From positions 23,333,368 through 23,397,367 of the forward strand of contig NW_027460291.1 in the NCBI RefSeq assembly GCF_050947875.1: 64,000 nucleotides of DNA. The letters run 5' to 3'. This document shows, piece after piece, positions 35,207 to 46,134 of this stretch (positions are counted from its first letter, which is position 1; the number at the start of each line of letters is the position of its first letter). Position numbers and translations under genes: made by a program. The stretch comes from Dermacentor variabilis. Its lineage: Eukaryota; Arthropoda; Arachnida; Ixodida; Ixodidae. The notes beneath the pieces were generated by a model. That model was given only the letters and a program-made list of their open reading frames with translations. It was not told the DNA's origin and made no database searches.

Positions 35207-35331
35207 CATGTTCCTATGGGCAGGCAGCGCAACGCGGAAGAAAGACAAGAGGAAGTACACGATACTGCGCTCGTATCGTGTACTTCCTCTTGTCTTTCGT
35301 CCGGGTTCCGCTGCCCACCCATAGGATCATG
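35207..35331. repeat. 59-bp-arm hairpin (fold-back MITE)
   Basis: Arms 35207-35265 and 35273-35331 are inverted copies around a 7-nt loop. The inner 28 bp (GACAAGAGGAAGTACACGAT in the core) match perfectly; the outer part has a handful of mismatches. CTGGGCGAGTTGGTT just outside at 35185 is shared with the 148-bp tandem array at 14.3 kb. Confidence 0.9.
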
Positions 35332-37349
35332 CTAAATTCTCACCTTCATGTCCACACGTATTAGCCAGACGTTGCAAATCACTTTGCTTGTTATCTAGCA
35401 ACGCAAGGTCGTCCACATAAAATAAACCTGGAAGCGGCTGCTCTACTACTGTACCCGCCTGTTTCTATGAGAGATTAAACCCGATATTACTTCCTTCCAG
35501 CCCCCTCCCCATCCTCACCATGCACATCATAAACAGCAGTGGGGTTAAAGGGCACCCCCGCCTTGGTCCATTGTTGATATCAACTTTCTCCTCGCTCATC
35601 ATCCCTTCCCATTCAACGCAAACGGTATGTTCTAGGTAAATTTATCTCAAAAGCTGCAGACAATCGCCACATAAGCCTTCCCCTTCCAGAATATCCCACA
35701 AAATGCTGCGGTCTGCGTTTTCATACGCTCCTTTAATGTTTAAAAACATCACATATAATGGTCTGCTTTCTACTCTTGATATTTCAATGCACTGATTAAG
35801 AAGAACTAAGTTTTCTTCCGAACGCCTACCTATTCTGAAGCCATTTTGATGTTCTCCCAAAATGCCATTATTCTCTGCCCATGCTTACAGCTTTAATTTG
35901 ATTGCCTGCATGGCTACACACTATGCTACCGATATAATGGTCAAGGGTCTATACGAGTGAACTCTATCTTTCTCCCCCTTGCCTTATTAAATTAAGTTCA
36001 TTCTACCTTGTCGCCAACTGCATTGTATTCGTCTCTCTTTTAAAGTTTTTTCCACTACTTTCACCAGAGCTTCCTTACTTTTTCGTCCTAGTTCATTGAT
36101 CAGCTTAACGGGAACCTCGTCTAGCCCTGTGGCTGTGCGCTTAGGAATTTTCTCTTCGGTTTTCTTCTAGTTGAAATTTGAGCACCAACTCCTTTTCCAA
36201 CTGGTTCTCCATTCTCTTTTTTTTTATCAAATACGACCTCGTCATTGCCTTGGAAAGATTCGGCTGTAATTTTCGGATGTAATTTAATGCCGCTTTCCCT
36301 TCCAGTTTGTTTCCATCTTCGTCTAGGATATGTTCATGTATTGTTGTTTATTTCCTGCCTAATAATTTGATGTGGTGTAAAATATTCTAGGTACAGCCTT
36401 CTTTTTTTTTCACGCATTTCTGACGACCAACGTTCACTTGATCCTTTTATTTTTGCTTGTACCAGTATTTTAACCATAGACTTTTTTCCCGGTGAATTTC
36501 CCGTTTACTGGCGACTTCATCCTGCGGCAACTGCACCTTCTTTGCCTGCCTGTGCTCTCGAGATGCTTTCTGTCGTTCGGCGATCGCTGCTCGCATCTCC
36601 CTGTTCCACCAGCTTTTCGGTTTCTTTCTTCCTTTCCAACGAACATGTTGTTTCTCTTTCCGTATTTCTGTCGTTATTAAACTTAGAAGCTCACTATATT
36701 CCCTCTCTTTAGTTGGCCAATTGCCAAGTTCTTCCTCGACTCTAGTGACTATATTTGTTCAGCGTTCAAATTTGGACTGGTCACTTTGTACTCCTTGCTC
36801 TCTTTCCCAACTACATATACCATCTTCAAAACGGTGCATTTATGGACCATCCCTATGCTACTAACCGCGTCGCATGTGCGCCATGCCCTCTCGAGCTACC
36901 GGGTCATCGCCACTTTAGCCTTGTGACAGCTGTAATTATCCGTGACCCCCCGCAAGCACTTACCTTTCAACCAACGTGCAAGTCCTGAGGGAAGCTAGAT
37001 AGAATGGAAGAGAGGATGGGCGAGAGGAGGCAGAGAATGGGTAGAACCGACTCAATCGTGATACGAGTGAATAATAGCTTTGCCACTCTTCGCTCGCACT
37101 TCCCATACAAATAGAAAGGGGGGGGGGATAGGGAAAAGGTGAGGTGAGAAGGTAAGGGAACACTGGTTAAACTTAACCTCAAGGTTCGGTTCGGTGCGTT
37201 TCTTTTATTTTTGAGAACTAAAACCATGGAAATATGTCTAGCGGAAAACTTACGCAGTGCGTGCAGAAGCAGAACTGCTTTAATTAAAGCGCACCACAGG
37301 GTCTAGGCGACACAACGGACACGGTCGCATGTCAAATCAACACTTCTGT

Positions 37350-37574
37350 CCCTGCCGCGATAGTTTCGCGGCTATGGCATTGCTGAGGTCGCGGATTAGA
37401 CCGAGACAGGCGCATTTTGACAGGGGCGAAATATAAAACGTTCGCGCACTTTGATTTAGGGGCACGTTAAAGAAGACCACGGCGCCCCAATTAATCCCGG
37501 ACCCGCCACTACGGCCTGCCTCATAATCCAATTGTGGTTTTGGCACTTACAGCCCCATAATCCAATTGAAGTTT
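37350..37574 (+). mobile_element. Ruka-like SINE, second copy
   Basis: Contains the GAGGTCGCGGATTAGACC promoter-like box, a CACGTTAAAGAAGACCACGG block, CCACTACGGCCTGCCTCATAA and GGTTTTGGCACTTACAGCCCC, all aligning with the SINE at 2561-2774. Likely 11-bp duplications are AACACTTCTGT (37339-37349) and AATGCTTCTGT (37575-37585), 9 of 11 matching. It lies in the 5' part of the LINE that splits the gypsy. Confidence 0.8.
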
Positions 37575-37904
37575 AATGCTTCTGTAATGATGTGATGTGC
37601 CATGTGAGGCAATGACAATGCTTAACCCTCTCAGAGGTTGTAAAAATGACGCACAGCAATGCCTCGAGGAGACACCTCTCCCTTTTTGTTTTGTGTACTA
37701 CGCAGAAAAACAGCAGTTGTGCACGCAAGGTAACGTTTAACATCAACTCCCCACTCTTGTGTTCTACAAAATATTGAAAAAATTCAACATTCTGAGTCAA
37801 CATCACTGCTAGTTGTCGTCAGTCAAAGCAAACAGCACACAGCTTCGGTTATATCTATTCTCACAGTGCGTCGGATCTGCATAGTTATTTTTTTAAAACA
37901 AAGG

Positions 37905-40136
37905 TTAAGGGCTTGTGGTTGGTGAGAATGTAAGAGCTATAGCCTTCAAGAAAAAAATTAAATACTTGGCAGCGTAGTACCCCCCCCCCCCATGGCCAAC
38001 ATCTCCCTCACGAAGGGGCTGTAGCGAGCTTCTGTGTGTTTAAGGCGCTTTGAGAAGAAACCCAGCGGCCTCGAGTCTGTGCCATCGTGCTGCTGCATAC
38101 TGCAGCCACTGCCATGGTCGATACGCCTACCATAAGACGAGTTAGGGCGTCGGGCAACGGATCAGTTAGCAACACTGCAGTCACGAACCGCCTTTCGGCT
38201 TCCGGGAAGGAGTGTACATCCTCGCTTGCCCGCACCTGTGATTCTAGTGTCTTCGTGCCTTGGGGTAAAATGCGATGGCCGAGAAAATCCAGGGCTTCAA
38301 CTCCGAAGATGCACTTTAGTGCTTTTGGACGAGGCTGTGTTTATCCAGATGCTCAAATAGACGGCGAATGTGTTCTTTGTGCTCTTCGTCTGTGCGTCTT
38401 GCAATGAGAATGTCCTCAACGTCGACGAAGATGAACGGGAGACCACACATAACCTCGACCATGAACCGTTGAAAAGATGGCGCCGCATTATTCAAACTGT
38501 GTCATGCAGACAAGCTCAAATAGGCCAAATGGAGTAATTAAGGACTTCGGAATGTCGCTGGGTTCGACAGGACTTGGGTAGTACGCACTCATCAAATCGA
38601 TCTTGCTATACATTTTGGTTCCTGCGAGACGAGCGCCGAAGTCATATATATGAGGAAGCGTGTATTGATCCGGAGTAGCGACCGGTTTCAAAGCTCGCTT
38701 ATCAGAACCAGACCTCCAGTCGCCACTGCCCTGGTTTGAAACCAGATGGAGAGGTCAAGACCAAATGCGAGAGGAACGACGAATAACGCCGAGCTGAAGC
38801 ATGTGTTCGAACTCATGGCGGGCGACTTGCAACTTCCATCCAGCGCGTCTCAGTGCCCGGGCGGCGACACGTGGGCTGGTAGTGGTGATATGATGCGTCA
38901 ACTTGCGTTTCACGGGCAGCGCATCGTTTCGGGGCTTCGTGAGTTGCGGGTACTCGATAAGTATCTTGTACTTTGAGGCCGGCCAAAACGTACGGATACC
39001 AGATTAGGTGAGGTTGGGTTGCAGGCCAAGTACATCGAGCGAAGTGACGTTATTCTTTAGGCACCGATCGCGAACACTCACATCCAAGTTCAAATGGCTG
39101 AGCAGGTCTGGTTCCATTCTGGCAAAGCTCACTTCGGCTACCACAAGCAGCCATTTGTGCAAGCGCCGGAGTCCGATGTCTAGCGTTATTGACTGGAGCC
39201 CATAGGAACCGATGGCAGTGCTGTTCACTGCGTGGAGCGTGGTTCTGGACTTGCTGCGTCGGCGATATGCGGCAGTGGTGGTAACGATAGACAGCTTGGC
39301 TCCGCTGTCGACGAGGAGGTAGGTGCTGGTAATGTGGTCGACTACGAGTAATAGGCGGGTTATGCGAGGGCCGATGTCGCATGCCACCGTTTGCGACTGG
39401 CCGATGCGTTCGCCGTCCCCGAACAGGGCTGGGTGTAGGGTTTGCTCGTTCGCGATTGCGACGGTGATAGCAGCACAACTGCCGCGGCGTGTCTCTAGGT
39501 GCGCTGCGAGACTATGAAGGCGAACGGTTGCGCCGAAGTTTGTCGCCAATGTTGCCACCTGTCGTCAGCTTCTCCAGTGCACTGCTAAGACAGTCGACTG
39601 TTACCTTCAAGGTGCGAGAGTCGGTCCCCTAGCTCTCGGACTCTCGCAGCGGCAATAGGTAGCTGTGCCGCAGACAAGCAGTCGAATATGGGGTCAGCGA
39701 GTGCAGCTAGCCGATCGAGACTCCTCTCATCGGAACCAACTAGCACAATGTGTGCAGATTTTGGGAGGCGTTGCAAGAGCAGCAGCCCGCGGAAAATTGG
39801 AAGCTAGCCCTCGATCGCGTAGTCGCCTCCCAGCAGCTGACTCAACCAGTGCAGGAGTTCTGGTGGTCGTTGGTCACCGAGTTCCTCGGAGAGGAGCTGT
39901 TGGAGCGTCCTCTGTTGCAATGGCTCGATGCGCGGCAGGACCCTGCGTTTCAGGTCCTCGCATGCTGTGGCCGACGTTGTACCCGCTAGCAAGTCGTCTA
40001 TGACAACTGCGATGTCGGAGGGCAGCGCGGCCACGACTTGCGGGTACGTTGCTCTTTGTGAAGTGATGCGGCAGAGTTGAAAACGGACCTCTGCTTGCAT
40101 AAACCAAACTCGAGGATTCTTGCCCACTGAACACAT
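37905..40136 (-). pseudogene. Gypsy gag-protease-RT-RNase H start
   Basis: From 40136: gag (GKNPRVWFMQAEVRFQLC; ALPSDIAVVIDDLLAG; LQQLLSEELGDQRPPELLHW), coil-like piece at 39776-39590, protease (39558-39004) with STYLLVDSGAKLSIVTT, where the catalytic DSG is intact, RT from 38691 (DQYTLPHIYDFGARLAGTK; KIDLMSAYY; LITPFGLFELVCM), a palm region near 38430 reading FIFVDVEDILI, and RNase H start ending TNHKPLTF at about 37905. Frame changes separate gag, protease and RT, and stops occur in RT. The protease is in better shape than in the copy at 8.65 kb. Confidence 0.85.
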
Positions 40137-40149
40137 ATTGGTCTATTAG

Positions 40150-40515
40150 CCGTCTACAAGACATCTTTGGAAGGTCAGCAACACATCTTGAAAATCATTG
40201 TAAACGTTTACAAGATATCTTCAAGGCGTCTTGGCAAGATATTTAGGACTTCTTGAAGACGTCATAAGAAAACTTTGTACGATGTCTTAAAACGTCTTGT
40301 AGTCTTCGTGAAGACCATCTAATTAACTGCCAAATAAGGTATCTATGACGCTTTGCAAGACATCTTGTAGGCGTTTTAAAAACGACTATACGGGATTTTG
40401 CGAGACGTCTTGTAGCCATTTTAGAAAAGGCTATGAGTTGTTACACAAAATATCTTGTAGGCGTTTTAAAAACGGCTGTAAGAAATGTTGCGAGACGTTC
40501 TGTAGCCGCCTTAAA
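40150..40515. repeat. Degenerate minisatellite with CAAGA-TCTTG palindromes
   Basis: Units of about 48-54 bp repeat the pattern CTTGTAGGCGTTTTAAAAACG then a GCGAGACGTCTTGTAGCC block; the core ACATCTTG/AAGACGTCTTG is itself near-palindromic. Order is best preserved at 40355-40515. It abuts the truncated gag end of the gypsy. Confidence 0.7.
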
Positions 40516-40519
40516 ATTG

Positions 40520-41495
40520 TTTTCCCAACAGTTTAAACAGATTTTTGAAGACCAAGGTGCGGTACCTTCTAGTCAATATGGTAACGTAGCCCTAAAATTT
40601 AGTAAAGCAATTTTTTTACATTTGTAAATTTAACGAGTGACAGGTCATTTAGAGCCCTAAGGTGATGTACGTACAAACCATTCAAAGCTCTTTAAAAATA
40701 GCAGTACTTATAGTCAGGAATGTTTAACATTCACTGCAAGCGTCAGCACCTTAAAACTGTACCGAAAAGCACCACTTGTTCAGAGGGCTAGAGAGTAGTT
40801 CAAAAATGACAGCAAGATCTACCAAACCTATCGATTTGCAGTGGGAACACTATAGTCAGGGAAGCGCTAGCACAAAGAGGACAGTTTAAGTCGTTTATAC
40901 ACACTAAAATTCAGTCGTAACATTGTAATCCAGAGTGTGCCTCCTTCTAGATCAACTGTGCAAAGAAATGTTGCTGAGCTTCAGTGATCTGGCGAGAAAC
41001 GGCATACACTGCAAATATGCGTTGGTCTGGGAAGGCCCAAGATCATTTTCCTTACCTTGTCAACATTGTTCGGGATTGGCGGATGGAATAATATCAAGGA
41101 CTCCAGCAACAATATCAAGGAAGTTTTCTTACATGGATGTTTGGCACACTCATGAATTTAGGAACGCAGTGCACCCTTCCACTATGACATTACTCATAAA
41201 GGAATTGAGCGTCTTCCGATACTTGCTAAAGGACGAAATAAATCGGAATGTTCCTAATCCTCGCAATGTTAAAAAACTCTGGCTGTAGCGACAGCATCAA
41301 TGACTATGGCGCATTTCTTACAACCCACCATAGCACCAGAAATATTGGCAAGACGACAAAAGTGATAACAGTTGTTAAAGCCGTGCTTAACATAAAGCAC
41401 GATTAATCACACACATGAAGCGCTAAAGTTGCCAAAGGTTGCAAATAATATTTAATAAATCAATAAGACCACTACACAAGAAAAATCTTTCTAAT
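40520..41495. other. Unassigned stretch with one 117-codon frame
   Basis: Plus-strand 40935-41288 is open for 117 codons (LALVWEGPRSF-like start, LKDEINRNVPNPRNVKKLWL end) but no domain or codon signature identifies it. The opposite strand has a good donor consensus (ACAAGGTAAGGAAA near 41060) without a convincing exon. Treat as unresolved. Confidence 0.2.
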
Positions 41496-41499
41496 GTAC

Positions 41500-41646
41500 C
41501 TAATAGAATTCTGCTTTGTTACGGTCTGTAATCAGGCAATGGTCACTCAGTGATTCCTGGAGCTGGCATAGACAGTTGCACGGGTCGATGCAGCCGCATA
41601 CAATGTAGCTTGTTCCTAATGTTGCTTGAGCTGAGATCTCGCACCT
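41500..41646 (-). CDS. Possible terminal exon, Cys-rich, unidentified
   Basis: After an acceptor-like TTCTAATTGCAG the minus strand stays open for about 48 codons, including VCGCIDPCNCLCQLQES, then stops after NKAEFY. Six cysteines in about 40 residues suggest a secreted or extracellular segment. No upstream exon was found, since the flank at 41859 is transposon; no family was recognised. Confidence 0.25.
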   Translation of the reverse strand, partial: RCEISAQATLGTSYIVCGCIDPCNCLCQLQESLSDHCLITDRNKAEFY

Positions 41647-42951
41647 GCAATTAGAACGTAAGACAAGATATTAACAAATACATGTTACAGTGAAACTTCG
41701 TTATAACGCAACGGGACATAACGATTATTTGATGTAAGAAAGTGAAATCCCCCTTGATATCTCCGTAGATAAACACATTTCAAAACCTTGTTTCCACAAA
41801 GTAAAATTATCCTGCCAATCGATTTGCCGAACTTGACATTTCTCCGAAAAACAAAGTTGGGGCCCTATTATGTAAAACTATTCCAATCTGTTTTTATTCC
41901 AATTCTCTGACGCCCAATTTAAGTAACCACCCACGCAATCATTTGGCGATAACCCCCAGCGTTGTTTGAAAAGCCCACTCAAAAGAGCTTCTCGTTTATA
42001 GGATGTCACTTTCTTTTGCTTTCAAAGCGAATAGCATTGCCTACATTGACCAATTATTTTATCTAATTGGCTGAGAAGAGGTGGGGAGCTCGCTCAAATC
42101 GAGAGAGTTTCGATGGGAGGTGCCAGCGCAGTGAAATTATATAGCCGGATGAAGAGTGTGGTGCCGGCGTCTGCGATTGGCATGCTTCCCCTTACTTAGC
42201 TTGCGGTGGCTGATCGAAAACCGTGGCGGCGTGCAACAGAAGCTTAGAAATGCCTTTAAAACGGATCCTCAGCAAAGTGCAGTTGGCACAGCGATGTCAT
42301 ATACGTGCCGAAAGGTCTCGATAACGTTATATGGCCACGCAGAATCATATATTGTACGCAAATGAATCCATGCTCCCCGGCAGCGCCGAGTAGCCAGCGC
42401 CACAATGATCAGCGACAGCCGTCTTCTATTGCTTTTGGAACGGGGCAGTCTCCGGCTATTCAGAAAAACTTTCAGTTTTGTTCGGCATATTAATGAATAT
42501 TTAATGCGTACACGTCACTTTGACGTGGTGAATATTCCTGGTTTTGTGACGTTGCGTGACAGACAGGTGAAGTGCGTGTAGCCCAAGAATGTTTCACCAA
42601 TAGCAATCGGTCAAACACCTTTTTCGCTAATGGCCAAAAAGGCATCGAATCAGAAATTAATATTTTCCTTTCGTTTGGTCTAATTCACGGTGTAAGAAGT
42701 AGCTTAGGCGACTCAGCGGCGCTGGCTGCGGGCTAAGCGGAGGGAAGGCTTGGAGTTCTCCTTTCTCCATGTGTCAAGAGAAGGCGCTGGAAACTAGCGC
42801 CCGCTGCGTCCACTTTGCGCGCGCCAAGATCACTGACCGGTTGCCGATGTGTCGTCGCCACGTGTTTTCTGCGCACCGTGTTTGGTCAACGCATTTTTCA
42901 CTTGCCTGACAGGTACGTTTCATCCTTCGAACTGTTTCATGAGTCTGCATA

Positions 42952-43140
42952 ATGGGAAAGTGTTTCGTACCGTTTTGCAACAGTGGTTACAAGTCTTGCT
43001 AAGAAAAGTGCTCGCTTTTCAAGCCGCGAAGCGAAGAAGCAAGACTTGAACCGTGGAGACAAGCTATACCTCGCAAAGACCGCGTACTCCGAAGGACGGT
43101 TCGAGTTTGTGAAAACATTTCGCATCTCATTTTATCCTGA
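42952..43140 (+). pseudogene. THAP domain of the P-type transposase
   Basis: The ATG at 42952 opens MGKCFVPFCNSGYKSC, the first zinc pair of a THAP finger. A stop at 43000 follows, then LFKPRSEEARLEPWRQAI with the conserved Trp, a basic stretch (PRKDRVLRRT) and CEN, where the C-x2-H block is destroyed by a frameshift. It would bind the element's ends in an intact copy. The upstream 150 bp contains no other start. Confidence 0.75.
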
Positions 43141-43175
43141 AGACATGGTCTGCGGAAAGTGATGGTCATATCCTG

Positions 43176-44024
43176 ATGTCTGGAACAAGAAGAGCGGGTC
43201 TTTCAAAAGACGCTGTGCCGTCAATTTTCGAAGGTGCACCAAGCTACCTCTCCAGGAAGATTAAAAGCCCTCGAAAGCAAGTGCGACGGCCTGGGCTTCC
43301 CGCGGCTGCTTCTGTGAGTTACCCGAGCAGTGAAAACAGCAGCGGGCCGACGTTAGCGAGCAACATAGATGTTTCTTCAGCAGACACCATGGAAACGTCT
43401 TCCGACGATACCACTTGGGGCGCAAGGTCCAGTGAGAATGACTCATCTCATTCATTGTTCGAACGGCTTTTCAGTGCAGTATCTTGCATTACCTACCACA
43501 GCCTTCATGGGCAGCACATTTCATCAACGTAGCAGGAGTGAGAGACGTCGTGTTTATTGACGCTGCGGTGGCGCATAGGACAAGCGATGGATCGTCGGTA
43601 CTGTTTAACAGGAAGGCACTCCATATCAAAAGTGACATGACAGTCCAAGTCTCCATCTTAGACAAGTTGATAGACTCTAGTGCAGTGGGGGTAAGTCCCT
43701 TCGCCACGTCAAGCCTTGAAGTTGAATCCATGTTGAAAGATATAGACAGCACAGATGTGTGCAGGGGAGGGCCAAGTTTAAAGGACTTCCCTGATGTATC
43801 CCCTGAATGTGCTTTTGTGGACTCTCAAAAGACCTGGAGACACAACAAATGCCACTTGGTAAGGCCTCAAGGTGCAATCTGTCGTCTGTGTCAGCCTTGC
43901 TAACACCCTTAGGATCCACGCTGATCGCCGAGCTGCGCGAGCAAAGCAGGAAATACCTTTCAAGCGTTTCAGGTTGTCGGTGGCGCCTGCCCATCAACAG
44001 AAGCTTTCTGCTTTGTGACATGCA
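43176..44024 (+). pseudogene. P-type transposase, linker and coiled-coil region
   Basis: Overlapping frames at 43176-43532, 43484-43903 and 43807-44109 together cover the stretch between THAP and catalytic parts. 43176-43250 has DAVPSIFEGAP, the AVPSIF motif that closes THAP domains. The rest is Ser/Thr-rich, followed by a helical piece (SWRHNKCHLV region), as in the leucine-zipper segment of P transposases. Some frame switches may be introns rather than damage; consensus splice sites were not decisive. Confidence 0.6.
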
Positions 44025-45185
44025 ATGTCAACACTTCAGTGGTCACGAGCACGACTGGCAAAGCGCAACAAGCTCCTACTGGGGGAGCAAGAACTCAGTG
44101 AGAAGCTGACAGGACTTGATATACCGCCACTACAGCTGCTTTTGATACGAGAGTGTATATCAGCAGCTAGGCGCGCATCAAAAACAAGCAGATGGTATAC
44201 AGGCTACTGGATTCTGTTGTGCCTTTTGCTGCACATACGGGGCCCGGGCACGTACTCATTTTTCCGAAACAATGGCATCTTGCCTTTGTCGTGGGTCAGC
44301 ACAGTGAGAAAATATGTAAGCATGGTTGGTCAGAAGTGTGGATTTGAGGAAAACTTCTTCAAAGCCCTCAAGATAAAGGTTGCCGCAACGACCACGTTCC
44401 AGCGGAGGGGAATCCTGATCCTGGACGAAATTCTAGTAAGGAAAGAAATGGCTGTCAACTCGCAGACAATGACATACACCGGCCTTGTTGATCATGGAGA
44501 GCAAAATAATCAAAGTAATGAAATGGCGCCGTTCGGTGAAGCCTACTTACCGCCAGTAGCCATGTTTGCTTCTGAAGGACCAACTCAAGGGACGCTGCTT
44601 TCTCAACTCTTGATCCAGTGCATCGTACACCTGGAAAAAGCCGGAGTGTTCGTCGACGGAGTTGTGTGTGATGGTGCATCCACCAACCGCGCGATGTGGA
44701 AGCATCTCGGCATCACTGGCGCACTGGGTGAAGTCCGTAATTCCTTTGAGCACCCATTCGACCGCTCTAGAAAAGTGTATGTACTGTCCGACACTCCTCA
44801 TCTCTTCAAGTGCGTCAGAAACAGGCTTCTGGATAAAAAAAGTTCTGAAAAAGACGGTAAACTGATAAGGTGGTCCTGTTACGATGCCCTGTTCGTTGCG
44901 TACGGCAAGAACAAAGCAGACCTAACGATGCGCCCCAAAATAACATACAGTCACGTAAACCTCTCCAAGATGCTGAGGATGCGGGTAAAGCTTGCCACTC
45001 AAATATTTAGCAACTCCGTGGCTAAAGGAATTCTTTTCTATGCTAAGAGAGGCGCGCCTCGTTTAACTAATGTTGAGCCGACGGTCGAGTTCCCGCCCTT
45101 TTTTGATGATCTGTTTGACGCTTTAAACCGGCGGTTCCCCGCAGAAGGCTTAAAACTGGAATGCAAGGATTTCTGTGTTCTGTAA
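44025..45185 (+). pseudogene. P-type transposase, RNase H-like and GTP-binding part
   Basis: A 386-codon uninterrupted frame. It has TGLDIPPLQLLLIRECISAA and TSRWYTGYWILLCLLLHIRG near the start, the block VVCDGASTNRAMWKHLG at about residues 211-227, where the Asp is a likely catalytic residue, and SDTPHLFKCVRNRLLD at about residues 254-269, matching the conserved Asp-Pro/Thr-Pro-His-Leu-x-Lys motif of THAP9/P transposases. The remainder corresponds to the GTP-binding insertion. It ends at a TAA after FCVL; the next frame continues the protein at once, so a single stop separates it from the C-terminus. Confidence 0.88.
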
Positions 45186-46134
45186 TCTGCATCCGAATGG
45201 CTGGACTCGTGGGAGCAACAGGTCGTGAGCGTTGAAATCCACAAGGACCTTTTTTTGACGCAGTCAACCGCCGAAGGCCTACGCGTGACAATGAAAACTG
45301 TGCGCGAACTGTCAATTTACTTGCTGAAGGACTGCGGCTTCAAGTGTGTATTGACAGCGAAGATGAATCAAGACCCGCTGGAGCGTTTCTTTGGCGTAAT
45401 CCGGCAAGCTGGTGGTCGGAATGAGCAGCCAACGTTCCCCCGTTCCTACAGCTGTACATCATGCTGAGCTTGTATTCTTTGGTAAAACCGCCAAAGTTTG
45501 GGAATTGCACGGTGCCTGATAAAAGCCAAGCCGCCGTTGCGACTTTGGCTGATATCAGAGAGCTATATAAGGGGTCAGCAACCCAACGTGCAAGAAAGTT
45601 GCATGAATTGAAGCAAAGGCTTGAAGGGCTCATCGATGAAGGAAGCTGGGAGTGTGACGACGTTTTCGATTTAGACGAGCCTGACGCAGACGCAGCTGTA
45701 GTAGACTGCATTGCCTACTATGTTACAGGGTTCGTATCAAGAAAAATTCACAATGGAACAACCTGCATCATTTGCAAGGGTGCTCTTGCGGGGAAAAAAA
45801 AGGTCTCGCAAATGTGTCCGAAGCCGATCTCGTGAACTGCAAAACCAGGGGCTGGCTCACGCATCCAATTATGCACCTCTTTGACTTCTTCAAGTACACT
45901 GAAGAAAAGTTCACTAAGTATGCAGGTCACAGTGATGCATACGACAACACTACTGATGCCGTTCTGGACAATTTCCACTTCACGTTTCCTTGCAGTACGC
46001 ACAACGAAGAAATGCTGGCGAAGTTGCTGCATTACTATATATGCCTACGCATGCGCCAGTACTGCAGGCAATTGAAGAACAAGCATGATGCAAAAAAGAG
46101 CCAGGACTTGCGGAAAATGTCAAAGCTTGTGTAA
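45186..46134 (+). pseudogene. P-type transposase C-terminal part
   Basis: Directly after the stop the protein continues with SASEWLDSWEQQVV, then KTVRELSIYLLKDCGFKCVL and NQDPLERFFGVIRQAGG (about 45365-45417), which carries the final conserved Glu. One frameshift near 45440 leads to 45461-45835, including YYVTGFVSRKI, CIICKGAL, and another to 45772-46134 with ADLVNCKTRGWLTHP, LDNFHFTFPCSTHNEEML and a Lys-rich end. A functional copy would need only a stop and two frameshifts undone here. Confidence 0.85.

Larger units (their letters stand above)
32922..37904 (-). mobile_element. Non-LTR retrotransposon (LINE) inserted in gypsy RNase H
   Basis: Minus-strand pieces in order: 36680-36470 (a WWNREMRAAIAERQKASREH block, with RQAKK after it), 36130-36000 (linker), 35860-35642 RT start (HQNGFRIGRRSEENLVLLNQ; PLYVMFLNIKGAYENADR), 35640-35395 RT with degraded palm motifs, 34690-34340 (NMEECKWAARVLRYLY; QWRKRTRKLTRKCAACR; KPVMCAYLRGKNEI) and, after a nested TIR element, 33352-33010 (GCLRKRKFKARYKKDE; a C-x-CC...H motif; RGKVNMSAIEIDRD). 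The 3' end is a (CATC)n tail at 32922-32942. It is frameshifted throughout. Clade is uncertain (RTE-like or another tick lineage). Confidence 0.8.
31410..40136 (-). mobile_element. Ty3/gypsy element split into two blocks by nested insertions
   Basis: Minus-strand gag, protease, RT and RNase H start lie at 40136-37905; RNase H end, integrase and C-terminus lie at 32921-31410. The break falls inside RNase H: the upstream block ends at TNHKPLTF and the downstream block resumes at AVRSNVVPRTQ, which are adjacent in gypsy RNase H. The gap is filled by a LINE (32922-37904). LTRs were not identified; gag starts abruptly at 40136 next to a minisatellite and the 3' end meets the poly-A tail of the plus-strand LINE. 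Same family as the copy at 8.65-10.9 kb. Confidence 0.85.

Noticed and set aside
32922..37904. LINE target duplication at the gypsy break
   Set aside because: I compared both junctions and found no convincing direct repeat, so only the frame continuity supports that insertion.
38746..40003. Plus-strand frames such as the 112-codon one at 39665
   Set aside because: Antisense to gypsy gag-pol.
40150..40515. CRISPR-like array
   Set aside because: Units are contiguous and degenerate with no unique spacers, and the genome is eukaryotic.
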